A stretch of DNA of 64,000 nt, from positions 207,035,160 to 207,099,159 of the forward strand of contig OX422213.1 in the NCBI GenBank assembly GCA_949130495.1. Direction: 5' to 3'. Position numbers and translations under genes: made by a program. The stretch's first letter is position 1; every line of letters starts with the position of its first letter. The stretch is from Sambucus nigra. Taxonomy: Eukaryota > Streptophyta > Magnoliopsida > Dipsacales > Adoxaceae. The notes below the pieces were generated by a model. That model worked only from the letters and a program-made list of their open reading frames with translations, did no database searches and was not told the origin of the DNA. Of this stretch, positions 24,335 to 35,610 are shown piece by piece.

Positions 24335-26510
24335 TTATGTCCTGCTCATGCCTACGTGCTCGCTCTCGCTCTTAATCGCGGTCACTAAACACACCTCCCC
24401 TACTTCTTGCTCAATGTCAAAATTACCGTTCTCACTTGGTGCAACAAGGCCTACCCCTAACGGCTCTCGCTTGTGAGTCCCCTCATGCTCATATACTTCC
24501 TTTATAAGATTCGTATCTCGCGGTCCACTCTCATCACCCTCATTCTTGGCGTTGTTAAAGATATTTATCTCGAGGGTCATGTTCCCAAACGTTAGTTACA
24601 TTCACCCATTTTTAGTATTAATAAGTGCATTAGTCGTAGCTAAGAATGGGCGGCCAATGATGACGGGCACATGATTACTCGGGAGAATCGATGGCTCCTC
24701 GTCCTAAATGACAAAATCTACCGGGAAGTAGAAAGTGTCAACTTAGACGATCACATCCTCAATAATTCCCCGAGGCATCTTCATGAAGCGATCCGCGAGT
24801 TGGAGAGTCATATTTGTGGACTTAAGGGCCCCCAAGTCTAGTTGCTTTAGATGGAATAGGGAAGAATGTTAACACGCACCCCTAAATCTATTAGTTCTCT
24901 CTCGATTCGGTTCATCCCCATGATGCACGAAATGGTGGGTGCACCTGGATATTTATATTTTAGCGGACGGTCACTCAATAATATCGAATATATGTAATGT
25001 GCTAAGAAGACATTTTTCTTTACCTTCAGCATACGTTTCACCGTAAGTAAGTCCTTAAGGAACTTAGCGTATGCGGGAATTTGACTTATGGTCTCGAGAA
25101 AAGGTAAATTGATCTTTACTTGATTAAAAACGTCTAGGACATCATCCCGAGAGGTGTCTTTGGAGTGAGGGACCAACCATTGAGGGTATGGGACTGCACT
25201 GGGAGGTTTCACAACCACTTCCGGCCCGCTTGTGTCATCATTACCACTCTGTTTCAAGGGGACATTTTCAGCCTCTTTCGTGCCGGGAAAAATCTCATTT
25301 TCATTTTGCTTATCGCATGGAGGAGGTGACAAGTCAACAACCCTTCCACTACATAGAGTGGTAATTTCATTACATTGCTCTTGATTTGAGTTGGATGTAG
25401 AGCTAACACTAGGTTGAACTTGAGGAGTTTTTTGGCCTTGGGCTGAAAACTTTCCCTTTTTCTTGGATACTTAAGGATGCTTGAAACCTAGAGATACTTA
25501 TATTCATCTTGGTGAACATGAGCTCAACTTAGAATTGATCACATTTTGAGATTGGATCAATTGATTTAAACTATCCTCGAGAGTTCTTCGTAGTGAGGTG
25601 ACATATGGTGCGGGAGGTGGTACTTGCATATATGCTAGCATAAGTGGTGCTTATTAAAATTGGGGAGGAGGTGGAGGTGGGGCAAATGTGAAGTAGTATT
25701 AAGCATCTTGTTGTTGCCCGTAGCTAAAACCAATATGGTTTCTCCACGAAAGGTTGTAATATTTCCCATGCGGGGCATTGAAGTTACCCTTAAAATCTCC
25801 TACCACATTTACTTGTTCTTGAAGCATGATATTGTAGGCGGGTATAACCGGGCATTCCTCGGTTGAATGTCCCGCCTCATAAATAGCGCACACCTTCTCT
25901 CTCATTTGATTGGATTCGGAGGTTTCTCTTATTCGTTCCTTGAGTATGTCCCTCATACTTTTCCCAAATTGATCAATTCAATGGTCTAACAAGTAATCTT
26001 CGTCCAATTGGTATAGAACGAACGCATAAGGAGTGGTGTACATTTATCGAGGTCAGTTTTGGGCATTGAGATCGGATGTGTCCCATGCTTGAGTAGTCTC
26101 GGCGACATACTTAAGATGAGCATCGACATCGCTCTAATCTAACTCCCAAAACGGTCTTTCACACATAGTTTGAACAAGTTTTTTAGACACTAAAGTTAGC
26201 CCTTGATGGAAGAAAGAGATAAGGTGATGCTTCTCAAATCCATGATGTGGGCAAGCATTAATTAACTCTTGGAAGCATTCCCCAAACCGATTAAATGACT
26301 CATTATCTTGTTGTCGAAAGGCTTGAATTTGTGCTTTGGCGGAGTTGGTTTTATGTTGTGGAAAGAATTTCAAGAGAAACTTGGATTGCATATCCTTCCA
26401 TGATATAATGGAGTTAGGTGGTAAAGACTAAAGCCATCTCTTAGCTTTATCCGTTAAGGAAAAAGGAAAAAGTTTTAGGCGAACGACGTCTTGCGTGCAA
26501 GCTTGATCAC
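24335..26510 (-). pseudogene. Athila1 gag-protease remnant, 5'-truncated
   Basis: Minus strand, from the right: gag from about KLFPFSLTDKAK and LQSKFLLKFFPQHKTNSAKA (26390-26330), a CPHHGFEKHHLISFFHQGL segment, a cysteine-containing EKVCAIYEAGHSTEECP knuckle-like region near 25860, a Pro/Gln-rich stretch, then LPFLETISQIPAYAKFLKDL and a protease region with LIDLGVRVNILPYSI. The active-site motif is D-L-G where most retropepsins have D-(T/S)-G; Athila2 also has DLGASVNILPY. It aligns through its length with 52720-54680 of Athila2. Many stops. The gag N-terminus is cut off at about 26510 by the rearrangement junction. Confidence 0.75.
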
Positions 26511-26557
26511 TGAATGTTTCGCACGTGAAATGTTTCGCACGTGTAAGCTTGATCACT
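26498..26557. other. Rearrangement junction with templated filler
   Basis: AAGCTTGATCACT occurs at 26499-26511 and 26545-26557, and AATGTTTCGCACGTG at 26513-26527 and 26529-26543. To the left is Athila gag; from 26558 the sequence is the second copy of the RE-C flank. Short repeated pieces at a breakpoint are typical of end joining with copied filler DNA. Confidence 0.75.
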
Positions 26558-28730
26558 AAATGTATTCCTTCTTTTATGCATCAAAAACTAATTTTGATGA
26601 AAGAGTATGGAAACGTGAAAGGGGTGGAGGTATATCCATCGCCTTTTACATTAGCTCCAACTTTGTGGAGGTTGGGCATTACTAAGAGAATATGGGACCA
26701 ATAAAGGCATATGCTTTGGTAAGAGAAACACTAGAGGGTAAAGTATCAGATGAGGCTTGGGATGAGTTGGTTTTTCATCTAATGGGACCAACTAAAGAGA
26801 ACAAAATAGTTTATGTATGGATAGTACATCCATTGATAGTGAATAGGCCAATGAAAGTTTAGCGATGGTGTAATATAAGTTTAGAGAATTGGAATTGAGC
26901 ACCAAAATTGGTGAAGAAAAGACCATTAATTGGTCTAATAGAGGACATAGAGGATAAAAATCCTCAAAAAAATGGTGAATTAGCAGTCTCACCAATATAA
27001 TATGAAGAGCTCATAGTGAATCACCCGGATCCTTTGATAAAAATCCATATGAGAACAGAAAAAAAGAGTCACATACCTCAGTGCCTGACGCGACTGAAAA
27101 TATATCTAAAGTGCGTGATTATATAGGCTTAAGTGCAAGCCTATCGCGTAAGTAATAAACCCGGTAAGATGGGGTCGATCCTTAGGGAATTAGGATGGTT
27201 GCTCGTAATGATAAAGGAAAAGAGACTAACCCTAAACTGATTCGAGAAAAAAATGAAAAGGTGATAAGTTTTGGAATTGAATTCTACTAGATAAATGCAA
27301 ACTAAAGTTGAAATTACTAACGAAACTAAGTTCTCAAAATTAAAACTACTGCAGGTGATTAAATGTGAATGATAAAACGAAGGTTAGGATACAATCCCCC
27401 AAACCCTAGTACATTTACCGAATAGAAAACTAGCTTTCAAATTAGATAGTGGATTAAACCCATTCTTTATTAACCCCAAGCATTACATAAATATGAGGGT
27501 ACTATCCCGCATCATATGTAATCAAGGGCAAGAATAAAGCGGTGCTGCAATAGCCAATACGCACATCGTATCCTTAAACTCCCCAGTTACCTAAGGCAAA
27601 TGAGGTTAAAAGATCTACGATGTTTGTATTCACTACACAACACGATTCATTCAATATTTAATTCAAAACCAATTTTCTATACATGTAAACTACATCGGGT
27701 TGGGTTCATGCACCCCAGCCCTTAGAAATCTAGCTAGACATGATTAAACTATGCTGGAACACGTAATTTATCTTGCATGAATTCGTACTTACATGAAAAA
27801 CGGGATGAAACTTTTAAAAATGAATTGTAACCTATTTTCTACGAATCATCAAACACAATTATGAAAGCAATTGAAAGCTTTAAGAAAATATTACTTGGAA
27901 TGAAGAAACTCTGGAATTAATGCTTAAAACTTGAACAATTGTTGAAGAAAATAATTCCCTTGGGTTCTTAGCTTTAAAAGCTCTCTAAAAATTATAGAAA
28001 AAAGAACTCTTAAAAGTCAGGTAATCAGTTGCAATAAATACCCTACGAATTTACAGGAGTTTGAGCTTAAGTACAACTCTAATTTTGAAAAGAATAATTT
28101 AAAAAATCGACAGTCGAATCGGTCCGATCTAGGGTCATCGGTTCAGTTTGGTACACTGGACCGGTTTGTTATTGCTTCTAATCGGATCGGTCCGGTAGTT
28201 TATTTTATGCAAAAAATCTTAAAATTCCAAATCGATTCATTTTATGTTAATATCGGATTGGTCAGCTCTTTACAGGAACTTTGTATTCACCGGACCGGTT
28301 CATTTTTGGTTGACACTGGATCGATTCGATAATATGTTTCTTCCTGCTCTTCTTGTGATTTTCTCTCCACTTCAAAGCTTTATAACTTTTGATTCGGGAC
28401 TCGGATTTGGATGCCATTTCTTCCTACGTGTTTGTAGACTCTAGGTCTTCAACTTTCATTTTTGTTCCTCGTCCGAATTCTAGATGTAAAATTACTCTTT
28501 TGCCCTCTGTCTTTCTTTTCTTTCTTTCTTGGTTTCTCGGTTTTGAGTTTCCTCTTTTCTACACTTGTATAAAATCCCTGTAAAATGCAAGAAGAATACA
28601 CGAAACTTGATGAACTATATAGGAATTTTCAGTAGCAAAGTTATGCCATAAATCAACGCATTTTACATCATATCAAGTGATAACAACCTCTAAATTAAGG
28701 GGATAAATTGAAAGAATTTATGCCCAATCA
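26558..28730. repeat. 2.2-kb direct duplication, copy B (RE-C flank plus solo LTR)
   Basis: Second copy of 19892-22070. The RE-C part (26558-27085) ends with the same target GTGCC at 27081-27085. Confidence 0.85.
27086..28730 (-). repeat. Athila1 LTR, right copy, solo-LTR configuration
   Basis: 1645 bp, TGACGCGACTG...TTATGCCCAATCA, bounded on both sides by GTGCC (27081-27085 and 28731-28735) and by RE-C sequence on both sides. It lacks the primer-binding site expected next to a 5' LTR. Palindrome cluster at about 28100-28330. Confidence 0.85.
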
Positions 28731-28783
28731 GTGCCAACCTATGCAAAGAAGACAAGTAGTTGGTTATATCCCTTTTACATGAG

Positions 28784-29256
28784 TGTTGATACCAAAAATT
28801 ACCCACTTATATGGACCAATCAGAAATAAACATGTGTCATCCACTGTGGCAATAATCCTAGCCAGTAAGGTATAATCACCGACCAAGGCCTGGAATGCCG
28901 ACCAACAGTACTGAATTACCGACCAACACCAGGAAGCCCGACTAACAGTATCAGTAAAATGTCAACAGCCGGAAACATTATGGATATTTTGTACTTATGT
29001 AAATGCCTAATTTATAAAGGCATTCCATCCTTTAACATTCCATCGCTTTCTCTCCCTATTGGGCTATAAATACATTATTATCCCTTCGTCAAGGGAAAGT
29101 GATTGAAAGGCAAATAAAAGGTAATAACAAGCATAGTGGATGTAGGCTTTTCTTCACAAGCTGAACCACTTTAAAAACCTTTTTGTTTCTTTATTTTACT
29201 TACAAATATTATATGTGATTAAATAATTAAACCTAATCTAGTTTTTTACATCAACA
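28784..29256 (+). repeat. Tat2 5' LTR
   Basis: 473 bp, the same length as the 3' copy. It contains several CCGACCAACA-like words at 28880-28945 and the R-U5-like motif GTGGATGTAGGC...GCTGAACCACT at about 29137-29170. Confidence 0.93.
29065..29072 (+). promoter_or_regulatory. TATA box of Tat2 5' LTR
   Basis: GGGCTATAAATACATT, a canonical plant TATA box, conserved in the 3' LTR at 39030-39037. Confidence 0.75.
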
Positions 29257-29259
29257 TAT

Positions 29260-29277
29260 TGGCGTCGTATGTGGGAA
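29260..29277 (+). other. Tat2 primer-binding site
   Basis: TGGCGTCGTATGTGGGAA starts three bases after the LTR, the usual Tat-type site (family consensus TGGCGCCGT.TGTGGGAA from memory). Confidence 0.8.
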
Positions 29278-29316
29278 CGTAATTCTAAATTTTTTTCACT
29301 CATTCATTTACCCAAC

Positions 29317-30860
29317 ATGACTGATATTCCTGAATCAAGCACCGGGAATGATGGATTTCCTCATGCTCTATCTGCTTTACTAACCAACAATGATCTGACT
29401 GGAATCCTGGCTAGCCTAGCTAGAGGACAGGAAGCTATGAAAGATACCGTTAGGCAATTAGCCCAAACATTGTAGGATGGATCTCCACATTATTCTCTCG
29501 TGGAAATATGCCACCACCACCTAGCCAATACCGAACTACAAGAGATACATCCTAACATCCAGGAGCAAGTTCTTCACTTAGAACTGTAGAACCATATAAT
29601 GAATAATCTTTTATTCCTGAAAGATTGAGTGCTTTAGAAAGGTTAAGTCAAGCATCTCCCTTTGATCATTTGGGACCCAGGGGGAATAAAAATGTTCCCA
29701 GGGAATTGTCGATAAATACTCGACGACCAGCCGATCAACGTAAGGGTTCAGCCCAATCCAGATCAGATGCCTGACGATCTGTCTATGCCGAGAAGACCTC
29801 ATAAGAGGAGAGTTCAGCACAAATAGTTGGTCATAAAATGGAGTTGCAACACACAAACCTGATGCTGGTAATGATGTTGGTAAAAATTCATATAAAGAAT
29901 CTATTCAATGATTGGAAGATAGGTTGGGAGAAATGGCGAAGGTAAAAAAACCTTTTGCAATAAAGTTTTGTGAAAGAGTCTCCTTTTGTTCAAGCTATTG
30001 TGGACTTTCCTACTCCTTCAAAGTTTAAATCTCCTGTGGTTACTCCCAAGTATGATGGGAAAATAGATTATATTCTTCATATAGAGCAATACCAAACAGC
30101 AGCCAATATTTATACAGTTCCTGATGAAATGAGATGTCGGGCATTTTCAGGTATAATTACAGGGCCTACTCGGATTTAATACAATAGCCTTCCTTAAGGA
30201 TAAATTTCCAATTTTAACCAACTCGTCGAGCTATTTATTGGTAACTTCTACTTTGGAGCTAAACCGGTGAAAAGAGTAGCTCATATGCTAAGTGTAAATC
30301 AAAGGGTAGGAGAGAGTACCAGATATTATATTACTCGTTTCAATAACGAGAAGTTGGAAGTCGTTGATTATGAGGAAAAAATAGCTATCACAACCCTCAT
30401 GAGTGGACTGCTTCCCAAGAAGCTTTACTACACACTTGTTAAAGATCATCCAAAGACAATAACAGAATTGATGGCTAAAGCAGTCAAGATAATGAATGCC
30501 GAGGAAGCTATAGCAGCCAAACAAAATTTAGGTATAAAGTTTGAAGACAAAACCAAGAAAAAGGAATGCAAAGAGCACAAGGAGCATAAGGAATCAAAGA
30601 AAAATGTGAATATCGATAGGCTCAAAAAATACAACAATTACACTCCATTTACAATGGGTATCCACCATGTTTAAGAAGAAATAAAGCATAGTAAAGAGAT
30701 ACATTGGCCTGCAAAGTTGAGAGCACCTGCTGGAAAAAGGGACAGTTCCAAATATTATGAATTTCACATGGACCATGGGCATATGACGGATCGATGTATT
30801 GTTCTATAGAATGGGATTAAGACCCTCATTCGAAGAGGATAGCTGGATAGATTTTTTGAT
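29317..30860 (+). pseudogene. Tat2 gag
   Basis: Likely start is the Met at 29317 (MTDIPESSTGNDGFPHALSA). The N-terminal part breaks at several stops. From about 29970, SPFVQAIVDFPTPSKFKSP and KYDGKIDYILHIEQYQTAAN begin the capsid domain. At 30267 MKRVAHMLSVNQRVGESTRY, YITRFNNEKLEVVDYEEKIA and ITTLMSGLLPKKLYYTLVKD complete the Retrotrans_gag core, followed by a Lys/Glu-rich linker. The knuckle at about 30750-30840 reads YYEFHMDHGHMTDRC, with the first Cys of C..H..GH.T..C replaced by Tyr. The product would assemble the particle; this copy is broken. Confidence 0.82.
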
Positions 30861-31001
30861 CGGTAGGATAACAATGGAGCCCGGTGAAGGTCAAAATCTC
30901 GATGCAATCCTAGGGATGAGAAAAAGAGAACTCATGAAGATTATCAAGAAGATGATCTCGACCAGCCCAAAAGGCCCAAGCAACCGGAACATGAGATATT
31001 C

Positions 31002-31830
31002 ATGCTTATTTTTGGATCTTTTGATTGCGAGATGATTACAAGTGGAGACGCAGGAGGAGGAGATCATATTACTGAAAGGAAAGCTTACCTTAATGAGTCT
31101 CAATCTTGCTCTTATATTCAAAGGATCAATCTGGCCGAAGAGGACAGGATGAGGAAAGTTAACAAAGAAAAGTTAGTGATTGGGTTTTCAAAAAATAACC
31201 TTTCAGGGGTACTTTATCCCCATGATGATCCCCTTGTAGTCAAGGTTAGAATGCAAGATATAATTATTTCCAGGGTATTAATTGATAATGGAAACTCGGT
31301 GGATATCATGTTTTATCCATAATTTGAAAGTCTAGACTTGAAGCTTATCCAATTGGACCCTTATATAGGCCCCTAATACGTTTTTTTGGTGAAAAAATAT
31401 TTCCTTTAGGCACAATCAAGCTCGATGTGTTGATCGGCACCTGGCCAGCAAGTCGGACAGAGAAGATACGTTTCTTTATAATGGACAAGAATGTTCATAT
31501 TGCCTAAAATATGATCATGGGAAGGGTAAGACTGAAGAAATTCAAAGTTGTGAGGTCGACAGTACATCAATGCTTAAAGTTCTCGACTAAATTTTGCGTA
31601 GGTGTGGTCAAAGGTGATCAAAAAGTATCTCGAGAATGTTATTACTCCTCTGTCGAGAAAGAAAATCAGGAAGAAATAAACAAGAAGACCACCACTTGCA
31701 AAGTGGATACTAAGCCCAATAATGACTTTGAGGTGGAAACTTTAATTCCAAGGGAAGAGGCAGAGTTGGTAAAAGGTCAAATTGTAGAAGTAACGGAGAA
31801 TATCATCTTAGACAATGACAAGCAATAACG
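31002..31830 (+). pseudogene. Tat2 protease region
   Basis: LIFGSFDCEMITSGDAGGGD opens the region. GVLYPHDDPLVVKVRMQDII leads to the aspartic protease active site VLIDNGNSVDIMFYP (D-N-G, as in other Tat elements). A stop follows at once, and the flap-containing half lies in other frames up to about 31560. The linker toward the reverse transcriptase (31511-31830) is open and acidic. The domain would process the polyprotein. Confidence 0.75.
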
Positions 31831-33270
31831 AATTATACAAGTGGGATCAACACTAGATCATGTTCTTAAGCAGGAGCTAGTGACGTTCCCGAGATAGATA
31901 AAGCACGTGTTCGCTTGGAGTCGTGAGGACATGCTTGGTATTGATCCTAATTTCCTCTGTCATGAGCTCAATATCAATAAGTATGCCAAGCTAGTGAATT
32001 AAAGGCGTAGAGTATTTATCCCCAAAGAGAACCAGGCTATCCAGGAGGAGGTGGAGAAACTCCAGAAAGCCTCATTAATTGAAGATGTGAAATATCTAGA
32101 TTGGTTGGCCAACGTTGTTATGGTCAAAAAGAAAAACAACAAATGGAGAATTTGTATGAACTTCACAGATTTGAATAAATCCTGCCTAAAGGACCACTTT
32201 CCTTTGCCCAGGATTGATCAAATTTTCGATGCTACATCAGGGCATGCACTATTGAGTTTTATGAATGCATTTTCTGGTTATAACCAGATTAAAATGAAGC
32301 CCGGAGATAGGGAAATCACTTTTTTTAATACTCCCTGAGGAACCTATTACTATAATATTAATATTATGCCATTTGGTTTGAAAAATGCAGGTGCTACTTA
32401 CCAGAGGTTGGTGAACAAAGTCTTTGAGGAACAGATTAGCAAAAACACGGAGGTATACGTAGATGACATGCTGACGAAGAGCAAAAAGGAATCTAATCAC
32501 ATTGTCGACCTCGACCAAACCTTTGATCAATTGGAGAAGCATGAGATGAAGTTGAATCCGACCAAGTGCGTATTCGGTGTCCAAGAAGGCATGTTCCTCG
32601 GGTACATAGTGAATCAGAGGGGAATTGAGGCTAACCCTGACAAAATAAAGGTGTTGATTGAAATGTTGTCTCTGACCTGCAAAAAGGATGTGCAAAGGCT
32701 CACTGAGCGAGTAGTAACATTGAACATATTCGTGTCCCGAGCTACAAAAAAGTGTTTACCATTCTTTAAAGTGCCTAGGAAGAGTTTCGAATGGAATGAT
32801 TAATGTAAGAAAGATTTTTTGGAGTTGAAAAAGTATTTGAGATCACCCCCATTACTTTATCGACTAGTGTTGAGAGAAAAATTATGTTTATACTTAGTTG
32901 TCTCTAAGTCAGCTGTAAGCTCTGCCTGGATACGAGAAGATAGCGGAGTTCAAAAGTCTGTCTACTACACCAGCAAAGCCTTTCGAGGAGTAAAAATTAG
33001 ATATCCATGCTTGGAGAAGTTAGCTTTGGCATTGATTGAGGCATCCAGATGGATAAAACCTTACTTACAAGCAATACTATTGTGGTATACACTGTTATGC
33101 CTCTTCTGCAAGCTTTAGATGCACCAGAGAAGTCTGTAAGGTTAATGTATTGGGCAGAAGAGATGGAGGAGTACGATATTGTATATGAGCCAAGGTCCTC
33201 ATTAAAGGGCCAAGCTATGGCAGACTTTATTGTTGAATTCACTTATCCGGAGAGTCCCGAGCAATGAAAC
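31831..33270 (+). pseudogene. Tat2 reverse transcriptase and RNase H
   Basis: HVFAWSREDMLGIDPNFLCH starts the conserved connection. WLANVVMVKKKNNKWRICMN, LLSFMNAFSGYNQIKM, MPFGLKNAGATYQRLVNKVF and the catalytic YVDDMLTKS (about 32457) give the RT in order; MNAF replaces the usual (M)DAF/DGF Asp motif, so one catalytic Asp is lost. Thumb (KCVFGVQEGMFLGYIVNQRG) and RNase H (VYYTSKAFRGVKIRYPCLEK, LALALIEASRW) follow with frame changes near 33100. Single stops interrupt at about 32336 and 32801. Not functional. Confidence 0.85.
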
Positions 33271-33489
33271 ATTCAGGCAGAGCAAACCCAAATAGGGGAA
33301 ATCCCAACTGAAGTCATCACCGACCAATAGCCCAAGCAAACCCCATTAGGGACAAGCACAGAAGAAGTTGTTGCCAACCTACCGGAGATGTCAACCAGGA
33401 TGCAAGAGATGGCCAAAAGATATGAAGAGGCAAGAAGCAAAGTATTTCATCATGGGATTTAACAAACTAAGTGTTTGATAATAACATCT

Positions 33490-33775
33490 CCATATGGAAC
33501 TTGTATGTAGATGGATCCTCATGTGCAGCAGGAAGTGGAGCAAGTATAATAGTCAACACCCCTGATGGGATAGACATTGAATATGTATTGCGGTTCTAAT
33601 TTCAAGCCTCAAATAATGAACCAGAGTATGAAGCTCTCATTGTGGGCTTAAGTTTAGCTCAATCACTGAATGTCGAGCAAGTTGTGGCACGCGGTGATTC
33701 TCAGTTAGTGGTGAATCAAATTTTGAGTTTGTATAGAGCCAAAGGAGAACTGAATGAATTGTTTAAATGAATTGC
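33490..33775 (+). pseudogene. Tat2 archaeal-type RNase H (aRH), truncated
   Basis: WNLYVDGSSCAAGSGASIIV, then NNEPEYEALIVGLSLAQSLN and ARGDSQLVVNQILSLYRAKG give the D, E and D motifs of the second RNase H that defines Tat elements. The sequence stops after [10 protein letters not shown]; the C-terminal part is gone, and the next recognisable residues belong to the end of the integrase. Confidence 0.8.
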
Positions 33776-34160
33776 ACTCAGTTTTGTGGGCATATCGAAC
33801 AACTCCAAGAGCTACTACTGGAGAAACACCATATATGTTAGCCTTTTGGATGGAAGCGGTCATACCAGTTGAAATAGGCTTGCCAACTCATAGAATGTTT
33901 AACTTTGATTCTCCTGTGAGTGATTCGATGCGAAGACTAGACCTAGACATGTAGGAAAAAGTGCGTTAAGATGTTTCTTTGAGGAACTTTGCCTATCAAC
34001 AACAAGCAGCACACTTTTATAACAAAAGGGTGAAGCCGACCAACTTAAAAGAGGGGGACTGTGTACTTAAGAAGGTGATTCAGAAGTCCAACAAGCTTGA
34101 AGCCAATTGGCATGGCCTTATCGCGTAAGAACTTATCGAATTAAAACTTTGGAGGGGGAA
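33754..34160 (+). pseudogene. Tat2 integrase C-terminal remnant
   Basis: [39 protein letters not shown] and, after a stop, QQQAAHFYNKRVKPTNLKEG fit the last part of the gypsy integrase core and its C-terminal domain. The zinc-binding domain and the D,D,E catalytic core are missing, deleted together with the end of aRH (about 1 kb expected). Confidence 0.82.
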
Positions 34161-34596
34161 GAATTCAAAAATCCATCAAATGCCGAGCATATTAGGAAGT
34201 ACTACCAGTAATGTAGCGAGCAACATCTTTTATAATCAATTGGCTTCAGTATCAATAAAAAGTTGTTTTTTTCCATTTTTTGATTTTTTTCAGGGGGAAT
34301 TATTGGTGATATGCATCCTCCCCCCTCCCCCCCAATACTTGGTCGGCAAGAATTCAGTAATTGGTCGGACTTGGTCGACGAAGGTAATACTTTATCGGCA
34401 AAATAGCATAAATTCACAAACCCAAGTCAAAATGGGATTTTAATTCCTCAGTTCTTGGACAAGAAAAATCAGGGATAAAACTCTGTATAAAAATCAACAA
34501 GTTTTATCCAAACTGAGCAAAATGGAGGAAGAATGTTGTGAAGATTCCTAAATAGGAATGTAGACGCATATTCCACATACGCTTGGTCACCACTAG
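34161..34596. other. Tat2 post-pol spacer
   Basis: No gene seen. It contains a C-rich tract (CCTCCCCCCTCCCCCCC, about 34318-34334) and several TTGGTCGG words that echo the CCGACCAA words of the LTR in reverse. Confidence 0.5.
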
Positions 34597-34825
34597 TAAC
34601 TAATGCTAAACCTAAAAATTTAGGTGCATTATCAGAACCTATGGCAATACCGCAAGTAACTAGTGTTAAACTTGGATTAAAATCTAGGTGCATTAGTATA
34701 ACCTAAGGCCACATCAATGGTAACTAGTATTAAACTTAGAAATCTAAGTATATTAGTAGAACCTATGATAATCTCATTGGTAATTGATACTAAAATTTAG
34801 GCAAATGCCTAAGTGTATCTGTGGA
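34597..34825 (+). repeat. Tandem repeats, 60-64-bp unit, about 3.7 copies
   Basis: Units start at 34597, 34657, 34721 and 34781, each beginning TAACTAGTGTTAAAC (or a variant), with TCTAGGTGCATTAGTA in the middle and AACCTATGG near the end. Such arrays between pol and the 3' LTR are typical of Tat elements and have seeded satellites in other plants. Confidence 0.8.
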
Positions 34826-35610
34826 AGTTAGAACTAATGAAATCACAAAGTCACTCAATCATTCAGAAATTAACAAGATAAGTCAATCAAATGCCTTTCA
34901 TTTATATATATAAGATGATTACTTGTAAATATGTGTATAAATGAAATACAGGAACAAATAATGCTCAAGATTATTCTATTGGATGCTTTCCTTCAGCTTT
35001 ACAAGAGCTCGGTGTTAGGTCCATGCTTGATGGAGGACCATCCAATGTGTATGGGAGTTAATGAAGTTAACATCTTAAAGCATTCTCCTATTGTTGTTGC
35101 TCGGAGCATTTAACAGATGAGGAGGCTGAAATATTTCTAGCTCGTCATGCAGACCATAATCCCCTAAGTATTTGGAGATCAGGCATTGAGGAATTACTTT
35201 TACAGGGATCCAGTTTAACGAGAGGATCTTGACACTCCAAAAGCCCCGGATCATCCCAATACCATAGTCTACTGTCCTGATCAACCTTCATAACTGTTAG
35301 GAAATTATTCCAGACCCATTTATAACCTTCACGCTGAGCCTGACTAAAGCGATCATCAAAATGACCAAGAGCTTCTTTATATCCTTCCATCTAGATATCC
35401 TTGGGTTGTTTGTGAAATTGGAAAGTTAATCTCTCAACTTGATGTTGCAGCATCTTCAATACTCCTCTTTAGCCTATAATTGAGAGGAATGGGCCGCCCT
35501 GGGTTTGGGTCTTTTGAGATATCTCAGCAATAGCTAAATTCTTGGCCTTTATTTGTGTAGCCTGATTTACAAGCGTCTATTGAGTCCTACCTTCATCAGT
35601 CGTAGCTCGA

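Larger units (their letters stand above)
20421..28735 (-). mobile_element. Athila1: rearranged minus-strand Athila insertion
   Basis: Left to right: target GTGCC (20421-20425), LTR (20426-22070), polypurine tract and 3' untranslated region, truncated gag-protease on the minus strand, an abrupt junction near 26510-26558, a second copy of the RE-C flank ending in GTGCC, a second LTR (27086-28730) and a final GTGCC (28731-28735). The left part is one end of a full-length insertion; the right part is a clean solo LTR at the very same target. Reverse transcriptase, RNase H, integrase, primer site and the gag start are absent. Confidence 0.8.
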
